Assembly: GCA_913062815.1 (NCBI GenBank)
Contig: CAJXWZ010000003.1
Span: 1 to 39,918 of the forward strand
Reading direction: 5' to 3'
Source of the DNA: an uncultured Colwellia sp.
GTDB lineage: Bacteria > Pseudomonadota > Gammaproteobacteria > Enterobacterales > Alteromonadaceae
DNA length: 39,918 nt
The stretch's first letter is position 1. Each line of letters begins with the position of its first letter. The translations under genes and the position numbers were made by a program. This document shows positions 7,372 to 15,034 of the stretch, piece by piece. The notes beneath the pieces were generated by a model. It was not told the DNA's origin. It searched no databases and saw only the letters and a list, made by a program, of their open reading frames with translations.

Positions 7372-7437
7372 TTATTACACGTGTATTAATTGCATTTTAA
7401 TTGAGCGTATCGTCAAGCGTTATTACACGTGTAATAA
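7372..7437. promoter_or_regulatory. Two operator-like palindromes in a divergent promoter region
   Basis: A perfect 18-bp palindrome, TTATTACACGTGTAATAA, lies at 7420-7437 and a 16-of-18 match, TTATTACACGTGTATTAA, at 7372-7389. Their centres are 48 bp apart. They sit between the leftward mini-gene operon (starting 7349) and the rightward RHH gene (starting 7446), one near each start. The natural candidate binder is the RHH protein itself, giving self-repression and control of the opposing operon. Confidence 0.75.
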
Positions 7438-7445
7438 TAGAAAAT

Positions 7446-7649
7446 ATGAAAGAAACTAAAGCCAAACGTGGCGCACCTAAAAAGCCTGAAGATGAAAAGC
7501 GCAACAAGCGTCTTGGCGTTGTTCAATTGTTTGATACTGAGCTTGATAGCTATATAGAATCTGCAGGCATAGAAGGTAAAACCAAGTCAGATTGGGTTAG
7601 AGATACGCTTAATGCAAAAGCTAAGCGCACATTAAAAAAGTCTAGGTAA
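7446..7649 (+). CDS. Ribbon-helix-helix (CopG/Arc-like) regulator
   Basis: A 67-aa basic protein. After a lysine-rich arm (KAKRGAPKKPEDEKRNKRLG), the segment VVQLFDTELDSYIESAG, then KTKSDWVRDTLN, fits a beta strand and two helices of the RHH fold. The ATG at 7446 is chosen because an earlier in-frame start at 7401 would place the palindromic operators inside the coding region. It probably binds the palindromes at 7372 and 7420 as a dimer of dimers. No adjacent toxin is recognised, so a repressor role is more likely than antitoxin. Confidence 0.75.
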   Translation: MKETKAKRGAPKKPEDEKRNKRLGVVQLFDTELDSYIESAGIEGKTKSDWVRDTLNAKAKRTLKKSR

Positions 7650-7676
7650 TAATAATTTTAAATATAAGGAAGTATA

Positions 7677-8039
7677 ATGAATATTTTAATAAAATCGTGT
7701 TTGATTACGTTAGTGATTTTCTCTTTTCAGGTGCAAGCAATCAATGATGATACAGTTGGTGGGCTACTTAAAAATTGTGAAGTAATAGATTTAGCAAACT
7801 CAAATGATGCTTGGTCTCAAGGTTACTGCTTCGGGCTGTTCAGTGCTAGTATGGAATATCTTGCTATTATAGAAGGGAATAACAGTAACAGTAGATTTGC
7901 ACTGCCTAAAGAACTCAATGTAGGGCAACTGATCGCTGTTTACGTAAAGTGGGCTAAAAACAATCCTGAAATGTGGCATATGGGAAGTCATTTCGGGGTT
8001 GTTGAATCAGTAATTGAGTATTTTCCAAGTAGTGATTAA
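7677..8039 (+). CDS. Secreted Rap1a/Tai-like immunity-family protein
   Basis: A 120-aa protein with a signal peptide (about 1-21, ending QVQA). The mature part resembles the Rap1a/Tai family: an early Cys (KNCEV), a central YCFGLFSASMEYLA block, then LNVGQLIAVYVKWAKNNPEM and a final VVESVIEYFP. Known members are periplasmic immunity proteins that neutralise type VI amidase effectors. No effector gene is present here, so it would be an orphan immunity or a repurposed fold. AAGGA lies six bases before the ATG. It follows the RHH gene by 27 bp and its end overlaps the convergent recombinase by 4 bp. Confidence 0.75.
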   Translation: MNILIKSCLITLVIFSFQVQAINDDTVGGLLKNCEVIDLANSNDAWSQGYCFGLFSASMEYLAIIEGNNSNSRFALPKELNVGQLIAVYVKWAKNNPEMWHMGSHFGVVESVIEYFPSSD

Positions 8040-8671
8040 CTTTCCCAAGCGTCATTAACTAATTGGCGCTGTTCCTCTCCAATTATCTGTAAATAAATCT
8101 CAGTTGTTTTACTATCTGAATGCCCCATCAAACGACTTAATATGTGAATAGGTAAAGGCTTTTTAGCTGTTACCATAGTGACCCCAAAACCATGACGTAA
8201 ACCTTTACCCGTTGCCATAAGTCCGTGAATATCAGCTCGCTTCATAACATCTTTAATCATACGGTAATAAGTAGTTCTGCACTTAGGCCAAAGAGCTTCA
8301 GACAACTGTTTCTTTTTGTTTTGTGTTTTGCGAACACCAAAAACTAAATCTAAGTTTTCAATTAGCAGCTTTGGCACTGGTACACTTCTATATTGCGCTT
8401 GCTTAATTCGGCCTTGATTATCTGTTTTACGTTTCTTTAAGCAGCGAAATACAATAGAGCATTCATCAATCAATATTCGTTCATACGCTAGCTCTATCGC
8501 TTCACGCGGTCGGCAACCAGTATAATGAAGCACTTGGCAAAACATTCTATTTATCGGATCTTCGTCTTGTGCTGCTTCAAGAAATTTAGCTCTTTCATCA
8601 GCGGTACAATATAACCTTTCACCAGTGGGGCTAAACAGCCTCATTTCGGGGCTTATTTCGTCACGATACAT
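8036..8671 (-). CDS. Small tyrosine recombinase, catalytic domain only
   Basis: A 211-aa protein with the catalytic domain of tyrosine recombinases and almost no core-binding domain. Visible residues are Arg in TGCRPREAIEL, Lys in CLKKRKT, the box GKGLRHGFG in which Lys stands where His is usual, His in LMGHSDSKTT and the nucleophile Tyr in TEIYLQI. The opening RLFSPTGERLYCTADERAKF is typical of a plasmid and island group of about 200 aa. It could resolve multimers or mobilise a nested segment. It has no clear ribosome site. It is a second recombinase unrelated to int and on the opposite strand. Confidence 0.85.
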   Translation of the reverse strand: MYRDEISPEMRLFSPTGERLYCTADERAKFLEAAQDEDPINRMFCQVLHYTGCRPREAIELAYERILIDECSIVFRCLKKRKTDNQGRIKQAQYRSVPVPKLLIENLDLVFGVRKTQNKKKQLSEALWPKCRTTYYRMIKDVMKRADIHGLMATGKGLRHGFGVTMVTAKKPLPIHILSRLMGHSDSKTTEIYLQIIGEEQRQLVNDAWES

Positions 8672-8730
8672 AATGCACCAGAACTGTAGGGAAGTGTTTA
8701 AAGTTTAGTTTGTGATTAATAATTTTGCAT

Positions 8731-8757
8731 AAAAAAGCCCGTCTAATTAAACGGGCT
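8731..8757 (-). terminator. Rho-independent terminator for leftward transcription
   Basis: A 7-bp stem (AGCCCGT / ACGGGCT) with an 8-base loop is followed by a T-run on the minus strand. No gene ends here: the PEP-CTERM gene to the right has its own terminator at 9026-9057. It therefore marks the end of a separate short transcript. Confidence 0.85.
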
Positions 8758-8886
8758 GATAGTTATAGCGCAACACTTTGGGGTAAAAGGTTTAACGTAT
8801 TAAGTGACATAGATGGTTGATCGAACACCTCAGGGCGTGAAGCCGTCGTTCATCCTCAAACAGTTAATGCTAACTTGCGGTTAAAA
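8731..8886 (-). ncRNA. Candidate small RNA, about 155 nt
   Basis: Between the terminators at 9026-9057 and 8731-8757 no ORF longer than about 15 codons is open on the minus strand. A perfect TATAAT lies at 8898-8893, which would start RNA near 8886. The -35 is poor. The interval contains a short inverted repeat (AGTTA / TAACT) and a GC-rich patch near 8835-8855. Terminator plus -10 without ORF suggests a small RNA, but this is inference. Confidence 0.3.
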
Positions 8887-9025
8887 CCAAGTATTATACT
8901 CAAGTAGTGCTAATTATTCAGTGGTCATCCTCAGAAGTACTTACCCATATGCTATAACAAAAGATTACTAATCCTATCCTGATGCATTACTGATGAAACC
9001 ACCTAAATTACCAACCAGTAGAAAC

Positions 9026-9057
9026 AAAAAAACATCAATCATGACAATTGATGTTTT
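9026..9057 (-). terminator. Terminator of the PEP-CTERM gene
   Basis: An 11-bp AT-rich stem (AAAACATCAAT / ATTGATGTTTT) is followed by T residues on the minus strand, 26 bp past the stop codon at 9083. Confidence 0.75.
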
Positions 9058-9082
9058 CTAGTATCTAATATTAAAAACTATA

Positions 9083-9694
9083 TTAAGATTGTTTCTTAAA
9101 TCGACGTGCTGCTAAACCCATTATGCCTAAGGCAAAAATAGCAAGTGTAGATGGCTCTGGGACATCAATTTGATCTCTCGGTTGAGTACTAACTACAAAG
9201 AAACCTAAATCGTCGTAGATACCACTATTATAACTATCAACATTAAAAGCCTTTGACTGTGCCCCAGCGAGTGAAGTCATAGTTGTTGCGCCTACAGACA
9301 TATACGCATAACCACTGTTGATACTAAGATCATCATAAACTCCCCATATATAACCTCGTGGAGATGTGATTCCCCCCATTATAGTAGACAATAGGTCAAA
9401 ATTGGTCTGTGTTCCATCAAAAGCCGCTGATAAAACCATAGCATTTATTTGTTCTAAAGTTGCTATTTGATATCCAGTCCCATTTAATTCTGCGGTTACT
9501 GAATTAAATGAAGCACCTGTTTGAAACCAATTATCGAGATCTAACCACGAAAAATTGGAGATAGTGTCACTATACGTTGAATAATCATTACCATTTAAAT
9601 TGATATCTACAGATTCTATTAATCCAGCTTTGGCATAACCACTAGCAAAAAAAACTAAACCTATAACTGCTGATTTTAAAACATTGAATTTCAT
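9083..9694 (-). CDS. PEP-CTERM sorted exported protein
   Basis: A 203-aa protein with an N-terminal signal peptide (about 1-23, ending YAKA) and a C-terminal sorting signal: VPEPSTLAIFALGIMGLAA and then RRFKKQS, that is a PEP motif, a hydrophobic helix and a basic tail. Such proteins are processed by exosortase/EpsH systems, usually tied to exopolysaccharide or biofilm. The central region is Asn/Ser/Tyr-rich and unassigned. Exosortase must be encoded elsewhere. It lies between the att sites, so it is carried by the island or by a nested insertion. It is a single-gene transcript with its own terminator. Confidence 0.9.
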   Translation of the reverse strand: MKFNVLKSAVIGLVFFASGYAKAGLIESVDINLNGNDYSTYSDTISNFSWLDLDNWFQTGASFNSVTAELNGTGYQIATLEQINAMVLSAAFDGTQTNFDLLSTIMGGITSPRGYIWGVYDDLSINSGYAYMSVGATTMTSLAGAQSKAFNVDSYNSGIYDDLGFFVVSTQPRDQIDVPEPSTLAIFALGIMGLAARRFKKQS

Positions 9695-10202
9695 TTGATA
9701 TTCCTTTTAATCCCTTTCCATTAACTTTGGTAAGTAATAGTTAAAATAATAATTTACTAATCTTCACACATTAATACAAAAAGCATACCAAACTTAAAAT
9801 ATCAAACAATTTCAATATGATGACATTTTAAACATACTTTGGTAAAGTACTACTGTAAAATATTCCGACACCAAATGGCTCGTCAACTAGCTGAATTAAC
9901 AACATAAGATCAACAAACACTAATTTGAAATAGTTTCAGTATAAAAGTATCATTAGGAGATTAAATTTCACTGATAATTACAAATAAAGCATCAAAATAA
10001 TCACTTTAGCCTACCTAAAACACGTACTTTAGTGATGTGATTGATTAAAATTCAGTGGTGCTAATTGTTGTTATTCACTACTAAAACACCACTGTAAACC
10101 AGTATAATTGACACCTTATCAATACCTAGCAACTGACTTGTAATCAATTGGGTTGATCTGTCCTCCGTTGGTGTCACCATAAATTCAAGGTGTTGATTAA
10201 TA
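9695..10202. other. Spacer without a supported gene
   Basis: About 500 bp of AT-rich DNA upstream of the PEP-CTERM gene. No ORF with a ribosome site was found. An 8-bp inverted repeat (CAGTGGTG at 10053-10060, CACCACTG at 10087-10094) with a 26-base loop is the only structure noticed. Confidence 0.5.
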
Positions 10203-10664
10203 TTATTCATCCTTCCAATTAAGATCAAATTCAATAGCTTTATTGTCCCTTTCGTCTAAACACTTTGCAAACTTTGCCGTACTTTTCGGGCTAATACAGT
10301 CTTTTGGAGTTGTATAATAATCTAGCCAGGCTTGTTGTTTTTCGCCTTTAAACTTTGTTTTCATATTAACAGCGCTACTATTAAATGAGTTTCTAAGCTT
10401 TTTTTGGAGATAGTATTTTTTGCTAGTACTATACTTTTTTTGTGAATTTTTTCCTTCTGAATTTTTATTATTGGTTTTACCTTTCCGACAATTTTGATAT
10501 TCGTCATGCTTTTTGTGCTCTTCAACCCTAAGATATTCCGTACTACGTTGCCTCATCTGGCTTTGAATAGATTTCAATGCATTCCATTCATCCTCGCATT
10601 TCGATTTAGCTAAGATTGGATTTGAAGCAATTAAAAAAGCTAATATCAATATTACCTTTAACAT
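10203..10664 (-). CDS. Small exported basic protein of unknown function
   Basis: A 153-aa protein with a clear signal peptide (about 1-19, ILILAFLIASNPILA). The mature protein is very lysine-rich with four cysteines in about equal halves (KCEDEW, QNCRKG, KDCISP, AKCLDE), suggesting two disulfides in the periplasm. No family is recognised. It lies alone on the minus strand in the right part of the island. Confidence 0.65.
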   Translation of the reverse strand: MLKVILILAFLIASNPILAKSKCEDEWNALKSIQSQMRQRSTEYLRVEEHKKHDEYQNCRKGKTNNKNSEGKNSQKKYSTSKKYYLQKKLRNSFNSSAVNMKTKFKGEKQQAWLDYYTTPKDCISPKSTAKFAKCLDERDNKAIEFDLNWKDE

Positions 10665-10721
10665 TTTTATATCCTTATATTTTATGAGCTTTTTGTGAAA
10701 ACATTATTGTTCTTAATTGGC

Positions 10722-10955
10722 TTAATGAACAAGAACTTTTATAATGTATTTAGCTATTATGTTTATCACGATAAAGCCATCTGAGTTATCTTTATCTAAA
10801 GTAACTTGAAAGTCATATTCATTATATGAGTTTAACGGCCAAATTCCTGACAAAATAAAGTATTGCCATTTGTCATCAAGCAACACCTTTACCCGATCAC
10901 CAACATTTGCAGGTTTATCAATTTGCTTTTTTCTTAGTTCAATATATTCATTCAT
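10722..10955 (-). CDS. Small protein of unknown function
   Basis: A 77-aa protein beginning MNEYIELRKKQIDKPANVGD. The segment VGDRVKVLLDDKWQYFILSG suggests a small beta-barrel of SH3-like or KOW-like type, but this is only an impression. A GTG at 11006 would extend it by 17 residues. Neither start has a good ribosome site, so the start is uncertain. No family is recognised. Confidence 0.5.
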   Translation of the reverse strand: MNEYIELRKKQIDKPANVGDRVKVLLDDKWQYFILSGIWPLNSYNEYDFQVTLDKDNSDGFIVINIIAKYIIKVLVH

Positions 10956-11006
10956 TATTTTAGTATGGCAAATATTTATAACGTTAGGTAAACGTCTTAA
11001 AACCAC

Positions 11007-11346
11007 TGGTCACTATTAAGTACTTGCCATAACTGAACCTGAAATTAAAACCTGTCAAAACCAGACATTCAATTGGGTAATATTCATGGATAAAAACTAA
11101 TAAAACTTGAAATTTAAACTTATCCTAGGAACCTAAATAAACTCTATGTTTGGATTTAATAAATATCCTAATAATCACCTGAGGATGTTTACAAATGTTG
11201 ACTTTGAAAACCTGGGAGTAGCTAAATATATTAATACCAAATTAATTCATGACTTAACTTTTTAGTACCTCAATTAGTACCAACCACACACAAAGCTAAA
11301 AATAAAACACTACCAAAACAGTTAGATACAAGACAGATTCAGCTGA
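11007..11346. other. Right-end spacer of the island with putative integrase arm sites
   Basis: No gene is seen. TTAGTAC occurs at 11262-11268 and 11274-11280, 12 bp apart, matching the pair at the left end (188-194, 200-206). The rest is AT-rich. Confidence 0.6.
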
Positions 11347-11360
11347 CGCCAGCTCCACCA
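11347..11360 (+). other. attR core
   Basis: CGCCAGCTCCACCA is an exact copy of the last 14 bases of ssrA. The upstream bases differ from tmRNA (CAGCTGA instead of GTTCAATTCC), so this is a recombination scar, not a second tmRNA gene. The terminator behind it is presumably the original ssrA terminator. Confidence 0.9.
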
Positions 11361-11371
11361 CCTTAAGAATT

Positions 11372-11397
11372 AAAGCCACTTTTTAGTGGCTTTTTTT
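11372..11397 (+). terminator. Probable original ssrA terminator
   Basis: A perfect 9-bp stem (AAAGCCACT / AGTGGCTTT) with a TTTT loop and a T-run lies 11 bp behind attR. No gene to the left on the plus strand explains it except an uninterrupted ssrA before integration. Confidence 0.85.
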
Positions 11398-11599
11398 ATG
11401 TCTTAAATTCAACAAATATTGGCCTATAGCAGTATTTAGTGGTTATTAACGGTTTTCATTAATTAAAAACTTGATCATTTGGACAGCAAAAAGTAATCAG
11501 TAAGGGAATGAACCTAAGGTATTTTGTGCCACATTATAAATATCATCTTAGAATAAATATTCTATGGCGCTATTGCCACCTGAGCGCCTTAGCCAACAT

Positions 11600-13795
11600 T
11601 TACAGAGCGATAAACCAATCATAGTCAGCTTTGCTATTTAGCTTCTGCGATAAATACAAACCAAGCTCACGTAATTGCGCTTTATCTGGATAACTGATTA
11701 TTAGCGATTTAAGTTTGTTTAATGCTTGTGCGCTCTTCCCTGCACCATCCATTGCTAAAACATAGGTATAGGCGTATTGAGAATTCTCGGGGGATAAGGA
11801 CATGGCTTTTTCAAAAAAAGTGACTGCCTTATCAATTGCTTTTTGCCGGACCAGATGTAAACCATAAGAATATTTTATTGCCCCTGATTTAGGTAAGTTT
11901 TTCATTCCCTTAATAAGCACTGAGTTCACTTGGGCCGGTTTTTGTAATGAACGATATAAATCGGCTAAATTGATATAAGCGGTATCAAAATATGGTTCAA
12001 TATCAATAGTCGCCTTAAAGGCCTTTTCAGCGTCTTTTGTATCACCACTTTGCAGGGCATTAATCCCCTGATTCATCCGCCCTTCACCACGCCAGCTACT
12101 TATTTTATTGCTCTGTTGTAATTCGTTAAAAGCGTTAACAAACACGGTTTGATCTACAGCAGAAACCTTACTATCAACTAAGCTACGAGCTGCAGCTACT
12201 CGAATGGCTTTATATTCATCGGTTAATAAAGGTACTAATAAGGCGATTTTATCATCTGGGGGCAATAGTGTCGCCGCACTGGCGGCGCTTAACCGCATAA
12301 GACCTTCTTTATCGGTTAAATAAGGCCTCAATATATTGCTAGTAATGGTTTGTGTGGTGTAAGCGAGCTGTTGTATGGCCGATGCTCTACTAATAACATC
12401 AAGTTTTTTATCCGTGATAATACTCAAATGATCTTCAAGGTTAATGGCTTGGCCGCTATTTAGCGCCATTAAAAATTGTTTACTGCTTGTTAAGGCTGTT
12501 GGCTTACCATGCCATTTTTGTAAATTATCAATTGCCCATTGATTACTTTTATCCTCATGGCAACTGGTACAAGCATTTGGCGTATTAAATTCACTTGATA
12601 ATTCAGGTCGTGGAATTTTAAAACTATGGTCACGTCTATCATCAACGCCCATGTAGCGATTGGTCGGCATATGGCAGTTAGCACACTGAGCCCCTGCACT
12701 GTTCTCTTGGTGTTGATGATGCGTTTTAACCTCATATACTTCAGCGCCATGACACTGCAAACATAAACCATTACCTTCAATTTTTAACTTCATGGTGTGT
12801 TTATTATGGCAATCAAGGCAGTTAACACCGGCAGCAAACATTTTACTCTGTAGGAAAGAGCCATAAACATAAACTTCTTCTTTAATTTGTCCATCCGCAT
12901 GATAATTTGGAGCAGCAGGTAACTGAGGCGTAAACTGCTCTAAGAAAGCTTTGTTGGCCTCAATACCATCGGTTAAAGGCGCACGTAATGAATGACAAGC
13001 AAAACACCCGTCCATGAAAGCATTGTCACGTGGCTCTCCTTGCCAGTACGCGGTTTTCTCGCCAATACTGCGTAACCATTGACCGGTGGGATGCTTCGAG
13101 GAAGTAACATCAATACCAACACTTCGTTTTGTCGACTGCTGCGCATGTTCTGACATATCACCATGACAAGATAAACAGCCAACATTGATATTATCAAACT
13201 GACTAGTGAAACTATTTTTCTCAGGATTATAATCTCTAACTAGACCATCAGAATGACAATCGGCACACATGCCGTTCCAGTTTTGCAAGGGTTGTCGCCA
13301 GTGTAATCTATCTTCAGGACGAATTTCTTCATGACTATAATTGTGGTACCAACGTTGGCCCCCCTCCGCTTTATTACGACTATCCCAAGCAAAGGGTAAA
13401 ACCTGTAATTTTCCTGGCTCTGTTTCAACTAAATACTGTTGAAGAGGAAAATGACCGAAGGCATATTTTATCGGATAAGTATCGGTTTTATCGTCATAAG
13501 AAATGGTGACTTGATAACGCTCATCTTTAAGGAAAAAAAACGCTTTTTGCCCGTAATGCTCAACCTGTTTATTATCAAAATTAGCTAATACTGATGTTTT
13601 ATCGGCAATGGCCATAGCATTGGCGTGATCGGACTGCTGCCAATCATGTTGTGACTGCTGATGACAAGTAATACATTGCTGATTTGATATAGGTTGATTT
13701 TTTTGAAAGTCATGGCCTGTTATTTCACTTCCTTGTGATGGAAAAACTATAACAATAAAAAAGAAAACAACATGAAATAACTGCAAAAAATTCAA
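11600..13795 (-). CDS. Octaheme c-type cytochrome with HEAT-like and TPR region
   Basis: A 731-aa exported protein: signal peptide at about 1-23, then eight CxxCH haem-binding motifs between residues 40 and 415 (CITCH, CADCH, CLSCH, CFACH, CLDCH, CLQCH, CANCH, CTSCH). A helical repeat region follows at about 460-560, with TPRs at about 570-720. This is a periplasmic multihaem electron carrier or oxidoreductase of the cytochrome c554-like group, with a protein-interaction tail. It lies 27 bp downstream of the DUF1501 gene in the same direction and likely shares its transcript. The substrate is not determinable from sequence. Confidence 0.9.
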   Translation of the reverse strand: MNFLQLFHVVFFFIVIVFPSQGSEITGHDFQKNQPISNQQCITCHQQSQHDWQQSDHANAMAIADKTSVLANFDNKQVEHYGQKAFFFLKDERYQVTISYDDKTDTYPIKYAFGHFPLQQYLVETEPGKLQVLPFAWDSRNKAEGGQRWYHNYSHEEIRPEDRLHWRQPLQNWNGMCADCHSDGLVRDYNPEKNSFTSQFDNINVGCLSCHGDMSEHAQQSTKRSVGIDVTSSKHPTGQWLRSIGEKTAYWQGEPRDNAFMDGCFACHSLRAPLTDGIEANKAFLEQFTPQLPAAPNYHADGQIKEEVYVYGSFLQSKMFAAGVNCLDCHNKHTMKLKIEGNGLCLQCHGAEVYEVKTHHQHQENSAGAQCANCHMPTNRYMGVDDRRDHSFKIPRPELSSEFNTPNACTSCHEDKSNQWAIDNLQKWHGKPTALTSSKQFLMALNSGQAINLEDHLSIITDKKLDVISRASAIQQLAYTTQTITSNILRPYLTDKEGLMRLSAASAATLLPPDDKIALLVPLLTDEYKAIRVAAARSLVDSKVSAVDQTVFVNAFNELQQSNKISSWRGEGRMNQGINALQSGDTKDAEKAFKATIDIEPYFDTAYINLADLYRSLQKPAQVNSVLIKGMKNLPKSGAIKYSYGLHLVRQKAIDKAVTFFEKAMSLSPENSQYAYTYVLAMDGAGKSAQALNKLKSLIISYPDKAQLRELGLYLSQKLNSKADYDWFIAL

Positions 13796-13822
13796 AACAA
13801 AAACTCTCTTATGAAAAAAAGG

Positions 13823-15034
13823 CTAACTTAAAACTAGTTTTTTATTATACGCTTTCATATGAGGAAAGACTTGTATTAATTCTTGCTCAGAGAAGTGCCA
13901 ATGTTGAGCTAATACGTTGCCAAACCAAGCAAAGCTGTTAGTGGTTGGCATCAAATCTCGCTGTTCAAATAGCTCTTGAGGTTTTAACCCCGGCCACTGA
14001 CCTTCAATCTTGCCACCAGCAACTGCCCCGCCAGCTAAAAATAGAGCACTACCTGTGCCATGATCAGTACCTCCCGTACCATTTTCTTTAGCCGTACGAC
14101 CAAACTCTGTACCAATAACAACCACGGTATTTTGCCACTCGTCACCTAAACCCGCTTTTAACTCAGCTAAACCATTATCAAATTCAGTTAATTTTTGTTC
14201 AAGGCGGCCACTTTGATTGTTGTGGGTATCCCAACCACCTAGCTCTAACATGCTACATTCTATACCTTGTTCACCCACCATCAACTTGGCACAGGCTTTA
14301 GTCAAGTCAATAAATTTACCTTGACGCTTTTTTTTATTTCGCTTTTGTGCGCCCACTAAACCACGTACTTCTAAACCGTTTTGAAGATTTTCTCTTAAAA
14401 GTTCATCATGTTGATATAGCTTTGCAATTGCCGAGTAAATATCGTCATCTGCATTCTTTAAGTTTGATGGATACCAAGTTTTCACTTGCTCACTGCTACG
14501 TAAACTTATCGGTGTTGCTCTAGCAACGGCCAAGGCTTGTTTCTGTTTAACATCAATCGCTCTTGCCAACCAACCACTATCGTGGTCTATATCACTTTTA
14601 CCACTTTCTAAAAAATCTTGGCCATCAAAATGCGAACGTCTAGGGTAGCCTGTAGAAACAGCCACGATTGGAAGTAGGTCTTTTTTTTGATACCAAGCAT
14701 GTAAATTTTTTAATGATGGGTGTAAAGCAAAGCCTCTTTCTAACGGTAAAAGTGGCGCTTTGAAGCTGGTAGATAATTTTGGTCGTAATGCTTTATATTG
14801 AGGGTCTAAAGTAGGCACTATGGTATGTAATGAGTCAAGTGCGCCACGTAATAATACCCAAATGATTTTAGGGTTATTTTTAGACTTTTTTAATGGTTCA
14901 CTCGCAAAAACTGAACTCATAGGAAAAGACAACACAGCTAAACCAGCGCTAGACATTTTTATGAACTTACGTCGAGATAATGCGGATGAGTTTTTATTTA
15001 AAGCACGCTCAATTTCTGTAAAGTCTTCCATCAT
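13823..15034 (-). CDS. DUF1501 protein with Tat signal
   Basis: A 403-aa protein. The N-terminus has a twin-arginine signal (SRRKFIKMSSAGLAVLSF), so it is probably exported folded. The body belongs to DUF1501, a family related to alkaline-phosphatase-like hydrolases; visible blocks are GALDSLHTIVP, LELGGWDTHNNQ and EFGRTAKENG followed by GTDHGTG. Its start overlaps the stop of the DUF1800 gene (TAATG), showing coupling. The DUF1800-DUF1501 pair is common in marine bacteria. Its biochemical role is unknown. Next comes the octaheme cytochrome gene. Confidence 0.9.
   Translation of the reverse strand: MMEDFTEIERALNKNSSALSRRKFIKMSSAGLAVLSFPMSSVFASEPLKKSKNNPKIIWVLLRGALDSLHTIVPTLDPQYKALRPKLSTSFKAPLLPLERGFALHPSLKNLHAWYQKKDLLPIVAVSTGYPRRSHFDGQDFLESGKSDIDHDSGWLARAIDVKQKQALAVARATPISLRSSEQVKTWYPSNLKNADDDIYSAIAKLYQHDELLRENLQNGLEVRGLVGAQKRNKKKRQGKFIDLTKACAKLMVGEQGIECSMLELGGWDTHNNQSGRLEQKLTEFDNGLAELKAGLGDEWQNTVVVIGTEFGRTAKENGTGGTDHGTGSALFLAGGAVAGGKIEGQWPGLKPQELFEQRDLMPTTNSFAWFGNVLAQHWHFSEQELIQVFPHMKAYNKKLVLS

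Noticed and set aside
7446..8039. Toxin-antitoxin pair formed by the RHH gene and the next gene
   Set aside because: The second protein has a signal peptide and a Rap1a/Tai pattern, not a toxin fold acting in the cytoplasm.
8731..9020. Retron-type non-coding RNA
   Set aside because: No reverse transcriptase gene is nearby; only a generic small RNA remains possible.
11566..11588. Terminator behind the octaheme cytochrome
   Set aside because: A 6-bp stem (GGCGCT / AGCGCC) is present but no T-run follows on the relevant strand.
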